From positions 1-64,000 of the forward strand of contig NZ_JACJPL010000002.1 in assembly GCF_014696065.1 (NCBI RefSeq): a stretch of DNA of 64,000 nucleotides, read 5' to 3'. A program made the translations under genes and the position numbers. A model generated the notes under the pieces. That model did no database searches and was not told the origin of the DNA. It saw only the letters and a program-made list of their open reading frames with translations. This document shows, piece after piece, positions 44,202-53,461 of this stretch. The DNA comes from Leptolyngbya sp. FACHB-261 (GTDB lineage Bacteria; Cyanobacteriota; Cyanobacteriia; FACHB-261). The first letter of the stretch is position 1, and each line of letters opens with the position of its first letter.

Positions 44202-44571
44202 CAGGATAACAGGATAATGGCTAGGACCAAGTTTGGTGATTGAAAGGTTGAATGAATGTACTTTGACACCAGAAGTTGGTCAAGTCTGCTTGGTAATTCT
44301 TTCACGGGATTAAAGCTTGTCTGAGCTGATGCCAGTAAGCCCGCTAATAATTCTGCCGCCAATAGCTACATCCAGTCATTAGCTGAAGCTCATACAAAGG
44401 CTTTATGCTCAAGTTCTATGCCCAAGCTCTATGCTCAAGATTTTATGTGCAAGCCATGTAGATAAGCATCAGCTATGGTTTAGCCTGTTATCTGCGGTCA
44501 GAAGTTGCAATTATTTAACTACCTCTTGTATTAAACTGCACCTGTCATCTGTGAGCGTGGAGCGGTAGCCT
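44202..44571. other. Non-coding spacer with a short tandem repeat
   Basis: About 370 bases between divergent genes. Within 44400-44457 a unit of 13-14 bases (CTATGCTCAAG-like) occurs four times with changes. The rest is featureless to my reading; it must contain the promoters of the MEKHLA gene and of the cation-channel gene. Confidence 0.55.
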
Positions 44572-45195
44572 GTGATTCTTTATTTGCTAGATCTCTTAGG
44601 AGTCGCTGTGTTTGCAATTAGCGGCGCACTTGCCGCAGGGCGTAAGAGTTTGGATCTTTTAGGGGTGGTTGTCATCGCAGTGGTGACCGCCATTGGAGGA
44701 GGTACGTTCCGCGATCTACTCTTGGATCAACACCCAGTATTTTGGATTGAAGATCCAATTTACTTAGTGGTTATTCTCGCTGCTACCGCCCTGACCATCA
44801 TCTACACTCGCTTCCGCAAACCGCCTAGCAAAGCCCTACTAACCGCTGATGCTTTTGGGCTTGCTCTTTTCACAATTAGTGGTGCTCAAATTGCTGAGCA
44901 ATCTAACTTGAGCAGCATCATTATTGTTCTAATGGGAGCGATTACGGGTGTTGCTGGTGGAGTGATGCGCGATGTGCTTTTAGCCGAAATTCCCATCATT
45001 CTGCGTCGAGGCAATATCTATGCAACAGCAGCGATTATGGGGGTGATCGCTTATCTCATACTTCAACAAATTGGGTTTAACCGTTCTGTTGCTGCCCTTT
45101 TGGGTATGGGGGTGATCGCGGTACTTCGGCTTGCTGCTATCACTTGGGGGCTTACACTGCCAGTGTTCAGTTTGCCGGACCACGAGTCTGAGTAA
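44572..45195 (+). CDS. TRIC-type cation channel family protein (YadS/UPF0126)
   Basis: 207 residues with seven predicted helices in two homologous halves. The family glycine motifs are visible: [20 protein letters not shown] then [18 protein letters not shown], and [15 protein letters not shown] then [20 protein letters not shown]. Trimeric intracellular cation channels share this fold; bacterial members are K+-permeable. Start GTG at 44572 begins at the first helix. About 20 bases before the EamA transporter, so an operon is plausible. Confidence 0.9.
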   Translation: MILYLLDLLGVAVFAISGALAAGRKSLDLLGVVVIAVVTAIGGGTFRDLLLDQHPVFWIEDPIYLVVILAATALTIIYTRFRKPPSKALLTADAFGLALFTISGAQIAEQSNLSSIIIVLMGAITGVAGGVMRDVLLAEIPIILRRGNIYATAAIMGVIAYLILQQIGFNRSVAALLGMGVIAVLRLAAITWGLTLPVFSLPDHESE

Positions 45196-45227
45196 GATTA
45201 GGAAGTCCCTGAAGATTGGTTTTCACA

Positions 45228-46172
45228 GTGCTTGGTTTTCTGATAGTCCTGCTATCTTCTTTCTTTTTTTGTTTTCAGAATGTAATTGTTAGGGTTCTCT
45301 TCCACGAGTACACAATTTTAGGACTATTCAGAACCGGCGGCTTTGTAGAGACGAACCTACAGAATTCGTTTCTACTGATGTTTTTGCGCATGCTGTTGGT
45401 TGTTCCCCTAATGGCAGTTCTGGCACCCAAGCTTTATCCAGCAACCTGGAAGGATATTGGCCAATTACGAAACATAGAACAGCGTCAACTCCTGCTGCAA
45501 TCGGTTGGTTGTGGCATCCTCATGTTCCTCTACTTAGCCCTACTCTACGTTGCCATTGGCATGATTCCGACTGGCATTGCCATGACCTTGTTCTTCACCT
45601 ATCCTGTCTTCACAGCACTGCTTTCCTGGCGATTATTCGGCAGCCGTCCTAGCCGTTTGCGTTGGGGGGTGATGGGCTCCGTCTTGCTAGGCAGCATTTT
45701 GACAATGCCTCAGATCAACTCAACAACCGATAGCAATAGCTTGATTGGCATCATTACAGGTATTGCATCTGGCATCACCTATGCTCTCTATACGGTGATT
45801 GCGCAAAAAAGCTTTGAGAAACTACACCCAGTTCCTTTCACCTGGATCAGTTTCGCAACCTCATTAGTTTTATCGGCAACCAGCCTGCTAATTTGGAACG
45901 TCCATGAAGCTCAGCTTCCCTGGCTTGCTCTCTGGATCGGTGGCCTGATCTCTGCCATCGTCACCTTCGCTGGGCACTTGATGAATAACTTTGGCATCCG
46001 CCTGATTGGGGCTACGGCGGCATCAATGGTTAGTGCTAGCAACCCGGCGCTCACGGCAGCACTAGCCTGGCTAACAATTCAGGAGACACTCAACGGGCTG
46101 CAACTGTTTGGCATCCTGGTCGTAACTCTGAGTGTTGCTTTGCTGAGCCGGGAACACCGTTCTTCAACCTGA
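45228..46172 (+). CDS. EamA/DMT-family transporter
   Basis: 314 residues from the GTG at 45228 (a TTG at 45216 would add four). Ten predicted helices in two EamA halves: FLIVLLSSFFFCFQNVIVRV, then IGMIPTGIAMTLFFTYPVFT, then GIITGIASGITYALYTVIAQ, and IGATAASMVSASNPALTAAL near the end. Such transporters export amino acids, nucleosides or other metabolites; the substrate is unknown. It follows the TRIC-type gene on the same strand with 32 bases between. Confidence 0.88.
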   Translation: MLGFLIVLLSSFFFCFQNVIVRVLFHEYTILGLFRTGGFVETNLQNSFLLMFLRMLLVVPLMAVLAPKLYPATWKDIGQLRNIEQRQLLLQSVGCGILMFLYLALLYVAIGMIPTGIAMTLFFTYPVFTALLSWRLFGSRPSRLRWGVMGSVLLGSILTMPQINSTTDSNSLIGIITGIASGITYALYTVIAQKSFEKLHPVPFTWISFATSLVLSATSLLIWNVHEAQLPWLALWIGGLISAIVTFAGHLMNNFGIRLIGATAASMVSASNPALTAALAWLTIQETLNGLQLFGILVVTLSVALLSREHRSST

Positions 46173-46228
46173 GACTTAGGCTCCCTATTCATAAGCTAGG
46201 CTGAAATGTTTTTTAAGTAGACAACAAA

Positions 46229-46278
46229 AAGCCCAGAAAACAAAGCCAAAATAAAGTCCAGAAAATAAAGCCAAAACA
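46229..46278. repeat. 25-base imperfect tandem duplication
   Basis: AAAGCCCAGAAAACAAAGCC and AAAGTCCAGAAAATAAAGCC, each followed by AAAA plus one base, stand side by side in the spacer after the EamA gene. A simple local duplication in A-rich sequence, not a known element. Confidence 0.5.
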
Positions 46279-46454
46279 ATACCGATGCTGATACCAAACT
46301 TTCGTTAGGGCAATCACCATCGGCAGTGTTAGAGTTTCAGCAAGTTAGATATGGATAGACCTTTAACCAACGCTGTGCTGATGGCTAATTCAATCTCCAA
46401 ACCTGCAACCACATTTTCCAAACCATCTTTTGGCTTAGAGATCTGTTGGTGTAC

Positions 46455-47552
46455 TTACTGTTTCGGGTATGGCTGGTAGTAAACTCCAGAACCCTGGTCA
46501 GGGACAAAATGACAGGCCCAGTAAGAGCGTACAAAGCTGCGCCAAATGGGTTCGTCCGACTTGCGATAATAGTCACCCAAAATCGGTTGAATGGCTGCCG
46601 TTGCTGTCCTCAGGTGGTAGTGTGGCATGTTTAGAAAAATGTGATGAGCCACATGGGTCCCAATGTCGTGGTGAATGGCATTGAACCAGCCATAGTCACG
46701 ATCGATGGTGGACAAAGCCCCCTTGAGGAAATACCAATCCTTGCCACGGTACCAGGGAATATCCGGTTCTGTGTGATGGAGGAAAGTAACCAGATCCAAC
46801 CAAATCACAAATACCGTATAGGGAGCCAGGTAATACTTCAGCAGAAACAACCAGCCGAACTCGTAAGTGAGCCAGCCTAAGCAAACAATCATCAAGCCCC
46901 AAAGCACAGAACTAGTCAAGACATCCTGCTTTTCTGAGGGCCGGAACAGTGGGCTGTTGGGAAGGAAGTGAGATCCTTGCTTACCAGGCGAACGCCGGAA
47001 CAGATAGAGCGGGTAAGCCAGCAAGGGCAAGTAGAAACGGAACAGCTTTTCATACCAGGGCATCTGCTCGTACTGAGCCTGGCCAATCGGGTACCAGCTT
47101 TCGTCCGTATCTAGGTTGCCCGTATTGGCGTGGTGAGTTCTGTGACTGATACGCCAGCCGTGATAGGGCACCAGGATTGGGATGTGAGAGAGGTGACCAA
47201 TCAGGTTATTCAGCCATTTGAGCTTGGAAAAAGAACCGTGACCACAGTCGTGCCCAACCACAAACAAGGCCCAGAACATGGTCCCTTGCATCACCCAGAA
47301 AATCGGTAGGAACCACCAAGAATCTAGAAAATGGGCGGTCGCATAAAGCCCCCCGATGATCGCAATATCCAGAAAGAAGTAAGTCAGAGACTTCCAGGCA
47401 GAAGGCTCAAAACAGGAAGCTGGAATTGCGGCTTTGAGATCTTGAAGTGTAAACGGAAGTTCCGCTGTACAGGTAGATGAGTCTGTAGGGTCTGTCTGAT
47501 TGAGAACGGTGTTTGATTGCACGAAGTTCCGATTTTTGATCTTAGAACCCAC
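46455..47552 (-). CDS. desB: Omega-3 acyl-lipid desaturase (DesB-type)
   Basis: 365 residues with the three His boxes of acyl-lipid desaturases: HDCGHGSF (about 112-119), HRTHHANTG (about 147-155), and HVAHHIF (about 305-311). The long block YLFRRSPGKQGSHFLPNSPL and WYRGKDWYFLKGALSTIDRD match DesB (omega-3, delta-15) rather than DesA (delta-12). The N-terminal about 30 residues are variable. It inserts the omega-3 double bond into membrane lipids from reduced ferredoxin, usually induced by cold. ATG at 47552; a GTG-rich leader follows upstream. Confidence 0.9.
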   Translation of the reverse strand: MGSKIKNRNFVQSNTVLNQTDPTDSSTCTAELPFTLQDLKAAIPASCFEPSAWKSLTYFFLDIAIIGGLYATAHFLDSWWFLPIFWVMQGTMFWALFVVGHDCGHGSFSKLKWLNNLIGHLSHIPILVPYHGWRISHRTHHANTGNLDTDESWYPIGQAQYEQMPWYEKLFRFYLPLLAYPLYLFRRSPGKQGSHFLPNSPLFRPSEKQDVLTSSVLWGLMIVCLGWLTYEFGWLFLLKYYLAPYTVFVIWLDLVTFLHHTEPDIPWYRGKDWYFLKGALSTIDRDYGWFNAIHHDIGTHVAHHIFLNMPHYHLRTATAAIQPILGDYYRKSDEPIWRSFVRSYWACHFVPDQGSGVYYQPYPKQ

Positions 47553-47951
47553 ATTTCGTCTTCTGCATGAAACATTCAGGTTTTCGTTGGGAGAACCTCT
47601 TCTGGGTAGGAGTTCTAAAGTTATTTAGTTCGCACAAACTGTCCGTCTGCGATTCCCAATCAAGCTAGCTTGTTGAGCGCACATTCTGGAGAAATTGTTG
47701 CGACCCCCATTGCTCCGCGAAGTGTTTAATGTGTCATTTAGAGTGCGAATGCAGGTTGGCAACGAGGGCTATTCTACCCTTTTATTTTCTAACTTCTCAC
47801 ATTAAGCCTCAAAAAAGCGGCTTGCCTATTTACTGTTCGCGTTCGTCCAATCCTACATTGCTGTCAGTAGGACGGGGACTTATTGTAGGCCCTACCGAAA
47901 ACTGGCTCATGCTGAAGCACAGCCAGCAACAGGGTGAGACGGAGTTGTCAA
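47553..47951. other. Spacer between desB and the MFS gene
   Basis: About 400 bases, containing the leader and promoter of desB (minus) and the tail of the MFS gene. A 6-bp inverted repeat (TCCTAC/GTAGGA, about 47850) and a minus-strand GCCGCTTTTTTGAGGC hairpin near 47803 are the only structures. A cold-regulated leader could lie here, but I cannot point to one. Confidence 0.4.
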
Positions 47952-49298
47952 TTAATATCGAATCACCCGTGCTAACCCATACAAGACTGCCGAGGCTAGC
48001 ACAGCTCCTACCACAATACTCAGAATGCCAGCGTCGAAACTGCCGGTAGCGGCAACGATCGAACCAGGAATCAGGGAGCCGCCAACCCCGCCAAATAAGA
48101 CTGAAAGCCCGTTGTATAGTCCAGTGCCCGCACCTACTCGGTCAGGGGGCAACAGATGTTGAACAATCGCGTATTCCTGAGCACCATAGGCACTTTGGAA
48201 AAATACAGCCATCGCGAAGAACAGCACTAAGAGTCCCAACGTGGTCATGCTCGACGCAACGTAGACCATCACCCCTGCCCCTAGAAATCCCGCACTAGCC
48301 AACAGAGTACGCTGCTGGAACCTATCGCCCAAGTAGGCCATTAAGATAATGCCTGCAATCCCCGCCGCAAACACTAACGCTAGTGGCCAGCCCAAACGCT
48401 CGAAGTCGATGCCCTTGGCTCGGTTGAAGTAGGTCGGCAACCAGTTGAGGGTGCCGAAGGCACAGAAGGCATTGAGCGTACCACTCAAGACCAACAGCCA
48501 GAAGCGTGGATCCCGTCGATAGTTTCTGCCCGAAGTTTCTATGGGTTGAACATTGGTCGCAAAACTGGCCGATCCAAGACTGGCCGATCCAAGACTGGCA
48601 GACCCGAGACTGGCTAGCCCAGCATTAGATGGGCCAGATGAAGATGAGCCAGAACCCGTGCTACCGTGGCCTGACTCACGACTGCTCAGGCTGTAGCCAA
48701 CTCGGGGCCGATCCTCCACCAAAAACCAGACAAGCGGAATGGAGAGCAACATGCCCACCACACCCAAAACCGCAAAGGCCAGACGCCAACCCATGAGGTT
48801 GATCAACGGGATGATGATCAGGGGGGCAGTCGCAGTGGCCAATAGGATGCCTGCACTCCAGATCGCATTGGCTCGGGAACGCTCGCCGACTGGAAACCAG
48901 TGGCTCGTGATTGCGCTCAGCATGGGAATATGGACGCCCTCCCCTAACCCCAGCAGCAAGCGCAGCACAATCAGTGCGGTCAGCCACTGCCCCAAGGGCG
49001 CACTCAGGATCGTGAACAGAGAGAACGCGACAATCGCAGCAATCACACTGCGTTTGGGGCCAAACCGCTCGGCGAATGGGCTGAGCAGCATGTTCGATAA
49101 GCCGTAGGACAAAAAGAACACCGCTAATAGCAACTCCCCGTTTGAACCAATCTCACGGTCGGTCCAACCAAAGTCCTCAGCGATACGGGGCAACGCTAGT
49201 GCCAGATTGTTGCGATCCAGATAGTTGACGAAGACGGTCACAGCAAGGACGACTGGAATCCGCCAACGGGTTTCGCGAACAGGTACAGCAATTGGCAT
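47952..49298 (-). CDS. MFS transporter
   Basis: 448 residues, 12 predicted helices. N-terminal half includes FVNYLDRNNLALALPRIAED and the motif-A-like SPFAERFGPKRSV, C-terminal half includes GILSIVVGAVLASAVLYGLA. The cytoplasmic loop between helices 6 and 7 (about residues 215-255) is very rich in Ser, Gly, Ala and Leu and is built from repeats (GLASLGSASLGSASLGSAS). The D-x-x-N-R-x-L pattern at the start is typical of the ACS/glucarate-phthalate-type MFS, so an organic acid is a possible substrate. The loop repeat is encoded by a 15-bp tandem unit near 48565-48615. Confidence 0.85.
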   Translation of the reverse strand: MPIAVPVRETRWRIPVVLAVTVFVNYLDRNNLALALPRIAEDFGWTDREIGSNGELLLAVFFLSYGLSNMLLSPFAERFGPKRSVIAAIVAFSLFTILSAPLGQWLTALIVLRLLLGLGEGVHIPMLSAITSHWFPVGERSRANAIWSAGILLATATAPLIIIPLINLMGWRLAFAVLGVVGMLLSIPLVWFLVEDRPRVGYSLSSRESGHGSTGSGSSSSGPSNAGLASLGSASLGSASLGSASFATNVQPIETSGRNYRRDPRFWLLVLSGTLNAFCAFGTLNWLPTYFNRAKGIDFERLGWPLALVFAAGIAGIILMAYLGDRFQQRTLLASAGFLGAGVMVYVASSMTTLGLLVLFFAMAVFFQSAYGAQEYAIVQHLLPPDRVGAGTGLYNGLSVLFGGVGGSLIPGSIVAATGSFDAGILSIVVGAVLASAVLYGLARVIRY

Positions 49299-49698
49299 AG
49301 CAGTTCTCCAAATTAATCTACAGTGAATGGCTCTACAGCAGGTGCAGAGGCAAGCGGTCTGTAATCAGCAGCAAGGCGGGCCACTGAGATGGGCCAGTGA
49401 AATGGGCCAGTAAGATGGGCCAGTAAGACGAGTAGGGATATAGGGACAGCGCTAGCCCAACCTCCAAGCAAAGAATGATTGTACAAGTTAGCGCCGAGCA
49501 GAGCGGTTGCCTTCATGGCTCAAGCCAGAACTGCACTGGAGGCAGGTACAAGCAGCCATGCTGTAGTTAAGCTGTGGGCCAATTAGGTTTCAGAAGCAGT
49601 AAATGATTTCGACAGAATTAGCTCAGACTGAAGTTTTTGGATCTGTCTGTTTGCTGGGCCTGGATATAGTGCCTGTAATGATCCAAGTCAATTCATTC
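49299..49698. other. Spacer with a short tandem repeat
   Basis: About 400 bases upstream of the MFS gene (minus) and of the small gene at 49699 (plus). At 49383-49428 a GATGGGCCAGTAA-like 12-13 base unit occurs three times. It resembles sequence inside the nearby MFS linker (GATGGGCCAGATGAAGATGA), so the two could have a common origin. An apparent 67-codon frame over this region is caused by the repeat. Confidence 0.45.
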
Positions 49699-49851
49699 AT
49701 GAAGCTAACTTCTAGGGGGTCTATTTCGCCTGCCAGGAACAGCCAACGACAGGCTGTCATTTTGGTTTACAGAGGCAATCAACTCCTTATCAAACGTCCA
49801 AAGCTTGCACAGAGCACAAGACCCAAGGTGCTATCCTTTGCAAAGACTTAG
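49699..49851 (+). CDS. Possible small DUF4278-like protein
   Basis: 50 residues from the ATG at 49699 (MKLTSRGSISPARNSQ). The layout M-K-L-x-x-R-G, then I-L-V-Y-R-G-N-Q-L in the middle, recalls DUF4278, a small cyanobacterial domain with two YRG elements. The first Tyr is Ser here. Not certain: a short frame with moderate resemblance. Confidence 0.35.
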   Translation: MKLTSRGSISPARNSQRQAVILVYRGNQLLIKRPKLAQSTRPKVLSFAKT

Positions 49852-49878
49852 CCGCGTGGTAATTCGTGCGCCAAACCA

Positions 49879-50514
49879 ATGGGTAAACCCAACCAGATAC
49901 TAATTTTGTTTGCTCATCCTGCATTAGAAAAGTCACGGGTGAATCGCTGCCTGATTCAAGCCGTCAAAGGGCTAGACTCAGTCACCATTCACGATCTTTA
50001 CGAGGTTTATCCTAACTTCCATATTGATGTGAAGTTTGAGCAGAATCTCCTCCTTGAACACGACATTATTGTCTTTCACCATCCTTTCTACTGGTACAGC
50101 AGTCCTGCCCTTTTGAAGGAGTGGCAGGATTTAGTGCTGGAGCATGGGTTTGCCTATGGACACGAAGGTATTGCCCTCCGAGGCAAGAAGTTTCTCACAG
50201 CCATTACAACGGGTGGCGGTGAGCAGGCTTATAGCCAGAAGGGATACAACCGCTTCACGATTCGACAACTGCTGGTGCCCTTCGAGCAAACGGCAAATCT
50301 CTGTGGCATGGAGTATCTGCCCCCCTTTGTGGTTCAGGGAACCCACAAGCTACGCGAGCAAAACCAGATCTTCAAGCATGCTGAGGACTACCACAGCGTC
50401 ATCACAGCCCTACGTGACAACAGAGTGGACTGGGAACAGCTCAGACAGCTTAAGCACTTTAATCAACACCTGGCTCAGGCCATACCGACTTCAGAGGTGA
50501 CGCACCATGCATAG
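49879..50514 (+). CDS. KefF-type NAD(P)H quinone oxidoreductase
   Basis: 211 residues of the flavodoxin-like fold used by KefF/KefG and NQO-type reductases: ILILFAHPALEKSRVNR, DIIVFHHPFYWYSSPALLKE and TAITTGGGEQAYSQKGY. E. coli KefF activates the K+ efflux antiporter KefC under electrophile stress and reduces quinones. The overlap of 8 bases with a KefC-type gene immediately downstream supports that role and suggests translational coupling. It is somewhat longer than KefF (176 residues), with extra residues at the C-terminus. Confidence 0.85.
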   Translation: MGKPNQILILFAHPALEKSRVNRCLIQAVKGLDSVTIHDLYEVYPNFHIDVKFEQNLLLEHDIIVFHHPFYWYSSPALLKEWQDLVLEHGFAYGHEGIALRGKKFLTAITTGGGEQAYSQKGYNRFTIRQLLVPFEQTANLCGMEYLPPFVVQGTHKLREQNQIFKHAEDYHSVITALRDNRVDWEQLRQLKHFNQHLAQAIPTSEVTHHA

Positions 50515-52411
50515 CGAAGGCTTCTTCTTTCAGGCGTTTGTTTATCTCATGGCCGCAGTGCTGTCGGTGCCCATTGCCCAGCGCTTGGGACTCGGCTCAG
50601 TATTGGGCTATCTGCTAGCAGGGGTGATTATCGGACCCTTTGTCCTGGGTTTTGTGGGGCAGGAGGGCAGTGATGTCATGCACTTCGCCGAGTTTGGGGT
50701 CGTCATGATGCTGTTTCTAGTTGGCTTAGAACTGCAACCCTCGCTGTTGTGGCGGTTGCGGGTGCCTATCTTGGGGCTAGGTGGTTTGCAGGTGGCAGTG
50801 ACTAGCCTGGGGATTGCGGGTCTCGGGCTTCTGTTTGGGCTCTCCTGGCAGATGGCACTGGCAGTAGGCATGATTCTCTCGCTGTCTTCAACCGCGATCG
50901 TGCTCCAAACGCTCAACGAGAAGGGGTTGACCAAAACCGAAGCTGGACAGTCGGCTTTCTCGGTGCTGCTATTTCAAGACATCGCGGTCATTCCCATGCT
51001 GGCCCTCCTGCCCTTGCTGGAGATCGCCCGTTCATCTGCCAATTCATCGGTCACTGTGGCTGCCAATGGCCTAGTTTTCGCCGCCGCGGAAACGGCAGAA
51101 CAAGGCGCAGCCCTACCGGGTTGGCAACAAGCCCTGCTGGTGATGGGAACGGTGGGTGGCATTATCGTTGCCGGTCGGTTCCTAATGCGCCCGGTCTTTC
51201 GATTTATCGCCAATACCCGGTTGCGCGAGATGTTTACCGCAAGCGCCTTGCTTTTAGTCATTGGGATTACCCTGGCCATGCAACTGGTGGGGCTCTCCCC
51301 CGCGTTGGGCACGTTTGTTGCGGGCGTCGTCCTGGCAGATAACGAGTACCGTCACGAATTAGAGACTGACATCGAACCTTTCAAAGGCTTGTTGTTGGGG
51401 CTGTTTTTTATCTCTGTTGGCGCCAGTATTGACTTTAATTTGCTGTTCCAACAACCCTTGCTAATTTTGGGTCTTGTCCTGGGGCTGGCAATCGCTAAGT
51501 TTGGCGTGTTGTTCGTGCTGTCGAAGCTCTTCAGATTGGAATTGAGCCAGGGCCTTATGTTTGCCTTTGCTCTAGCTCAGGGCGGTGAATTTGCTTTTGT
51601 GCTGTTTTCTTTTGCCACGCAAAACAACATCCTCACCCCAGCTGTAGCCAATCCTTTAGTAGTGGTTGTAGCCCTATCGATGGTGCTGACACCATTGCTG
51701 ATGATCATCAACGAAAAGCTGGTACAACCTCGCTTTAGAGACTTAACCCCCAGGCCAGAGGCAGATGAAATTGACGACAACGAAAATCCCGTAATCATTG
51801 CAGGCTTCGGTCGGTTTGGACAAATTGTGGGCCGTTTACTGCTGGCCAACGGCTGCACCATTACGGTTCTAGATCACAATGCTACCCAAATCGAAATGCT
51901 GCGCCGCTTTGATTGGAAAGTGTTTTATGGAGATGCTTCTCGGACTGATCTGTTGCATGCGGCAGGGGCAGAACAAGCCAAGCTACTGGTGATCGCAATT
52001 GACGATCCTGAAAAAACTCTAGAAACCGTTGACCGGGTTCGCAAGCATTTTCCCCACCTGAAGATTTTGGCCCGTGCAAGTGACCGCCGCCACGCTTACG
52101 AGCTAATTCGACGCGGCGTAGAAGTCGTTCAACGGGAGACTTTTGGCTCTGCTTTGGAGATGGGTGTAGAGGCGCTGAAAGCGCTGGGAGTTCGTTCCTA
52201 CCGAGCCCATCGAGCAGCCAATACCTTTAGAGAACATGATGAGCAGGCCTTGCAAGATATGGCCCATTTCACCGGCGATGAAAAGGGGTTGTTGGCGAGA
52301 TCGCGTCAAATGGCCAGAGACCTAGAGCAATTGTTGCGTTCGGATGATCGAGAGCTGACTCAGGACATCGATCGGGCCTGGGATACTACAACCCTACGCA
52401 AAGATAGATAA
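50507..52411 (+). CDS. KefB/KefC-type K+/H+ antiporter (CPA2)
   Basis: 634 residues. N-terminal CPA2 transport domain with about 12 helices (VYLMAAVLSVPIAQRLGLG, GVIIGPFVLGFVGQEGSDVM, MMLFLVGLELQPSLLWRL, ILSLSSTAIVLQTLNEKGLT), then a cytoplasmic RCK/TrkA-N domain from about residue 423 (PVIIAGFGRFGQIVGRLLL, LDHNATQIEMLRRFDWKVFY). E. coli KefC releases K+ on detection of glutathione adducts with electrophiles; the KefF-type neighbour supports the same here. About 20 bases separate its stop from the next (minus) gene. Confidence 0.92.
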   Translation: MHSEGFFFQAFVYLMAAVLSVPIAQRLGLGSVLGYLLAGVIIGPFVLGFVGQEGSDVMHFAEFGVVMMLFLVGLELQPSLLWRLRVPILGLGGLQVAVTSLGIAGLGLLFGLSWQMALAVGMILSLSSTAIVLQTLNEKGLTKTEAGQSAFSVLLFQDIAVIPMLALLPLLEIARSSANSSVTVAANGLVFAAAETAEQGAALPGWQQALLVMGTVGGIIVAGRFLMRPVFRFIANTRLREMFTASALLLVIGITLAMQLVGLSPALGTFVAGVVLADNEYRHELETDIEPFKGLLLGLFFISVGASIDFNLLFQQPLLILGLVLGLAIAKFGVLFVLSKLFRLELSQGLMFAFALAQGGEFAFVLFSFATQNNILTPAVANPLVVVVALSMVLTPLLMIINEKLVQPRFRDLTPRPEADEIDDNENPVIIAGFGRFGQIVGRLLLANGCTITVLDHNATQIEMLRRFDWKVFYGDASRTDLLHAAGAEQAKLLVIAIDDPEKTLETVDRVRKHFPHLKILARASDRRHAYELIRRGVEVVQRETFGSALEMGVEALKALGVRSYRAHRAANTFREHDEQALQDMAHFTGDEKGLLARSRQMARDLEQLLRSDDRELTQDIDRAWDTTTLRKDR

Positions 52412-52431
52412 GGGCGAAGCAATGGGTCATT

Positions 52432-53214
52432 TCATTGAGGCTGCTCCGAAGTAAGTTGCTCCTTCAGCTTGCGCAGGATTGGAATCTTTTTGAGTTGCTC
52501 AGGTCGCAGGGCATCCCAATCTAAACCGGCTGGTTGTAGATAGCTCTTGTTAGTTTCAATTACCTTTTCAGGCGTGACAATCCAATCGAGCGGCCAATCA
52601 TGAGCTTGCATTGGCAAACGTGAGTCTTCAACGACCTGCAAGGGATGTACCGTGGTTGCAATGGGGGTTTTAGATTCCACCAATCCAAACGCTTTTAGCA
52701 TTGCCAGTTCCAGGTCGGCAAAGCCAGCGCCTTTACCAGTTCGGCCTCCATTGCCGGTCACGGCTACGCAGCCCACCAAAACCAGATCAATCGGCTCCAT
52801 CTCCTCAAAGCTCACTAAGCGGCCATAAGTCAGGGCATTCCGTGCAATCGCTCCTGCTTCAAGCTGGACATCGTGCTGCTGCAAAGCCTCCGCAGTCAAC
52901 TCCACAAAGCAGCGAGCATTGGTCAGGCGAGGCACTGCCATATACAGGCGCTTACCCGCCTGCAAAGCGCGTAAACGCACGGGAGCTTGGGGTGAATCGG
53001 GATTACACTTGATGACCTTTGCCTGCTGCCAAATGGTTAGCTGCGCCAGTCGTTCAGCCGCCTGCTCAGCCCCGACAAAATTGGGAATATGGCCGAACGG
53101 GTCACGGATCGTTGCTTGCTGTTCCTTGAGCAAGGACCAGATTTCGGTTCTGAGTTTGTCTTTGTCAGCCTTGTCTTTGTCGGCGTGATGGCCGCTCCAA
53201 GCCTGTTGAGTCAT
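52432..53214 (-). CDS. 5-formyltetrahydrofolate cyclo-ligase family protein
   Basis: 260 residues from the ATG at 53214 (MTQQAWSGHHADKDKADKDK). The MTHFS fold is recognisable (IWSLLKEQQATIRDPFGHIP near the start, GRTGKGAGFADLELAMLKAF as the ATP/substrate segment near residue 175, and ATTVHPLQVVEDSRLPM). The family enzyme makes 5,10-methenyl-THF from 5-formyl-THF. At 260 residues it is longer than the usual 180-200, so it belongs to the larger branch that lacks proven function in some members. Downstream of KefC on the other strand. Confidence 0.82.
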   Translation of the reverse strand: MTQQAWSGHHADKDKADKDKLRTEIWSLLKEQQATIRDPFGHIPNFVGAEQAAERLAQLTIWQQAKVIKCNPDSPQAPVRLRALQAGKRLYMAVPRLTNARCFVELTAEALQQHDVQLEAGAIARNALTYGRLVSFEEMEPIDLVLVGCVAVTGNGGRTGKGAGFADLELAMLKAFGLVESKTPIATTVHPLQVVEDSRLPMQAHDWPLDWIVTPEKVIETNKSYLQPAGLDWDALRPEQLKKIPILRKLKEQLTSEQPQ

Positions 53215-53461
53215 GCAGGTTCTCTCGCTGAAGGTTCCAGGTCGGCGGACTAAGCCTGCTAGCCAGTGACCTGATTGACAATGAGAGTCAGGCAAAGCCT
53301 CGCAGCTCAGACAACACCTGATTCGTGACGCCTCTGCCAACGGCCTGACAGGTCAGCCAAGGTCAGTGAAGCCTCATGCTAGACTACTCAACCTCCAGGA
53401 TGCAATTCACTGGCATCACCGCAGAAGCAGGTCCACTGAAATCGATCAGGGAAACGCAATT

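Noticed and set aside
49313-49516. 67-codon minus-strand frame upstream of the MFS gene
   Set aside because: Produced by the GATGGGCCAGTAA-type tandem repeat; no independent support.
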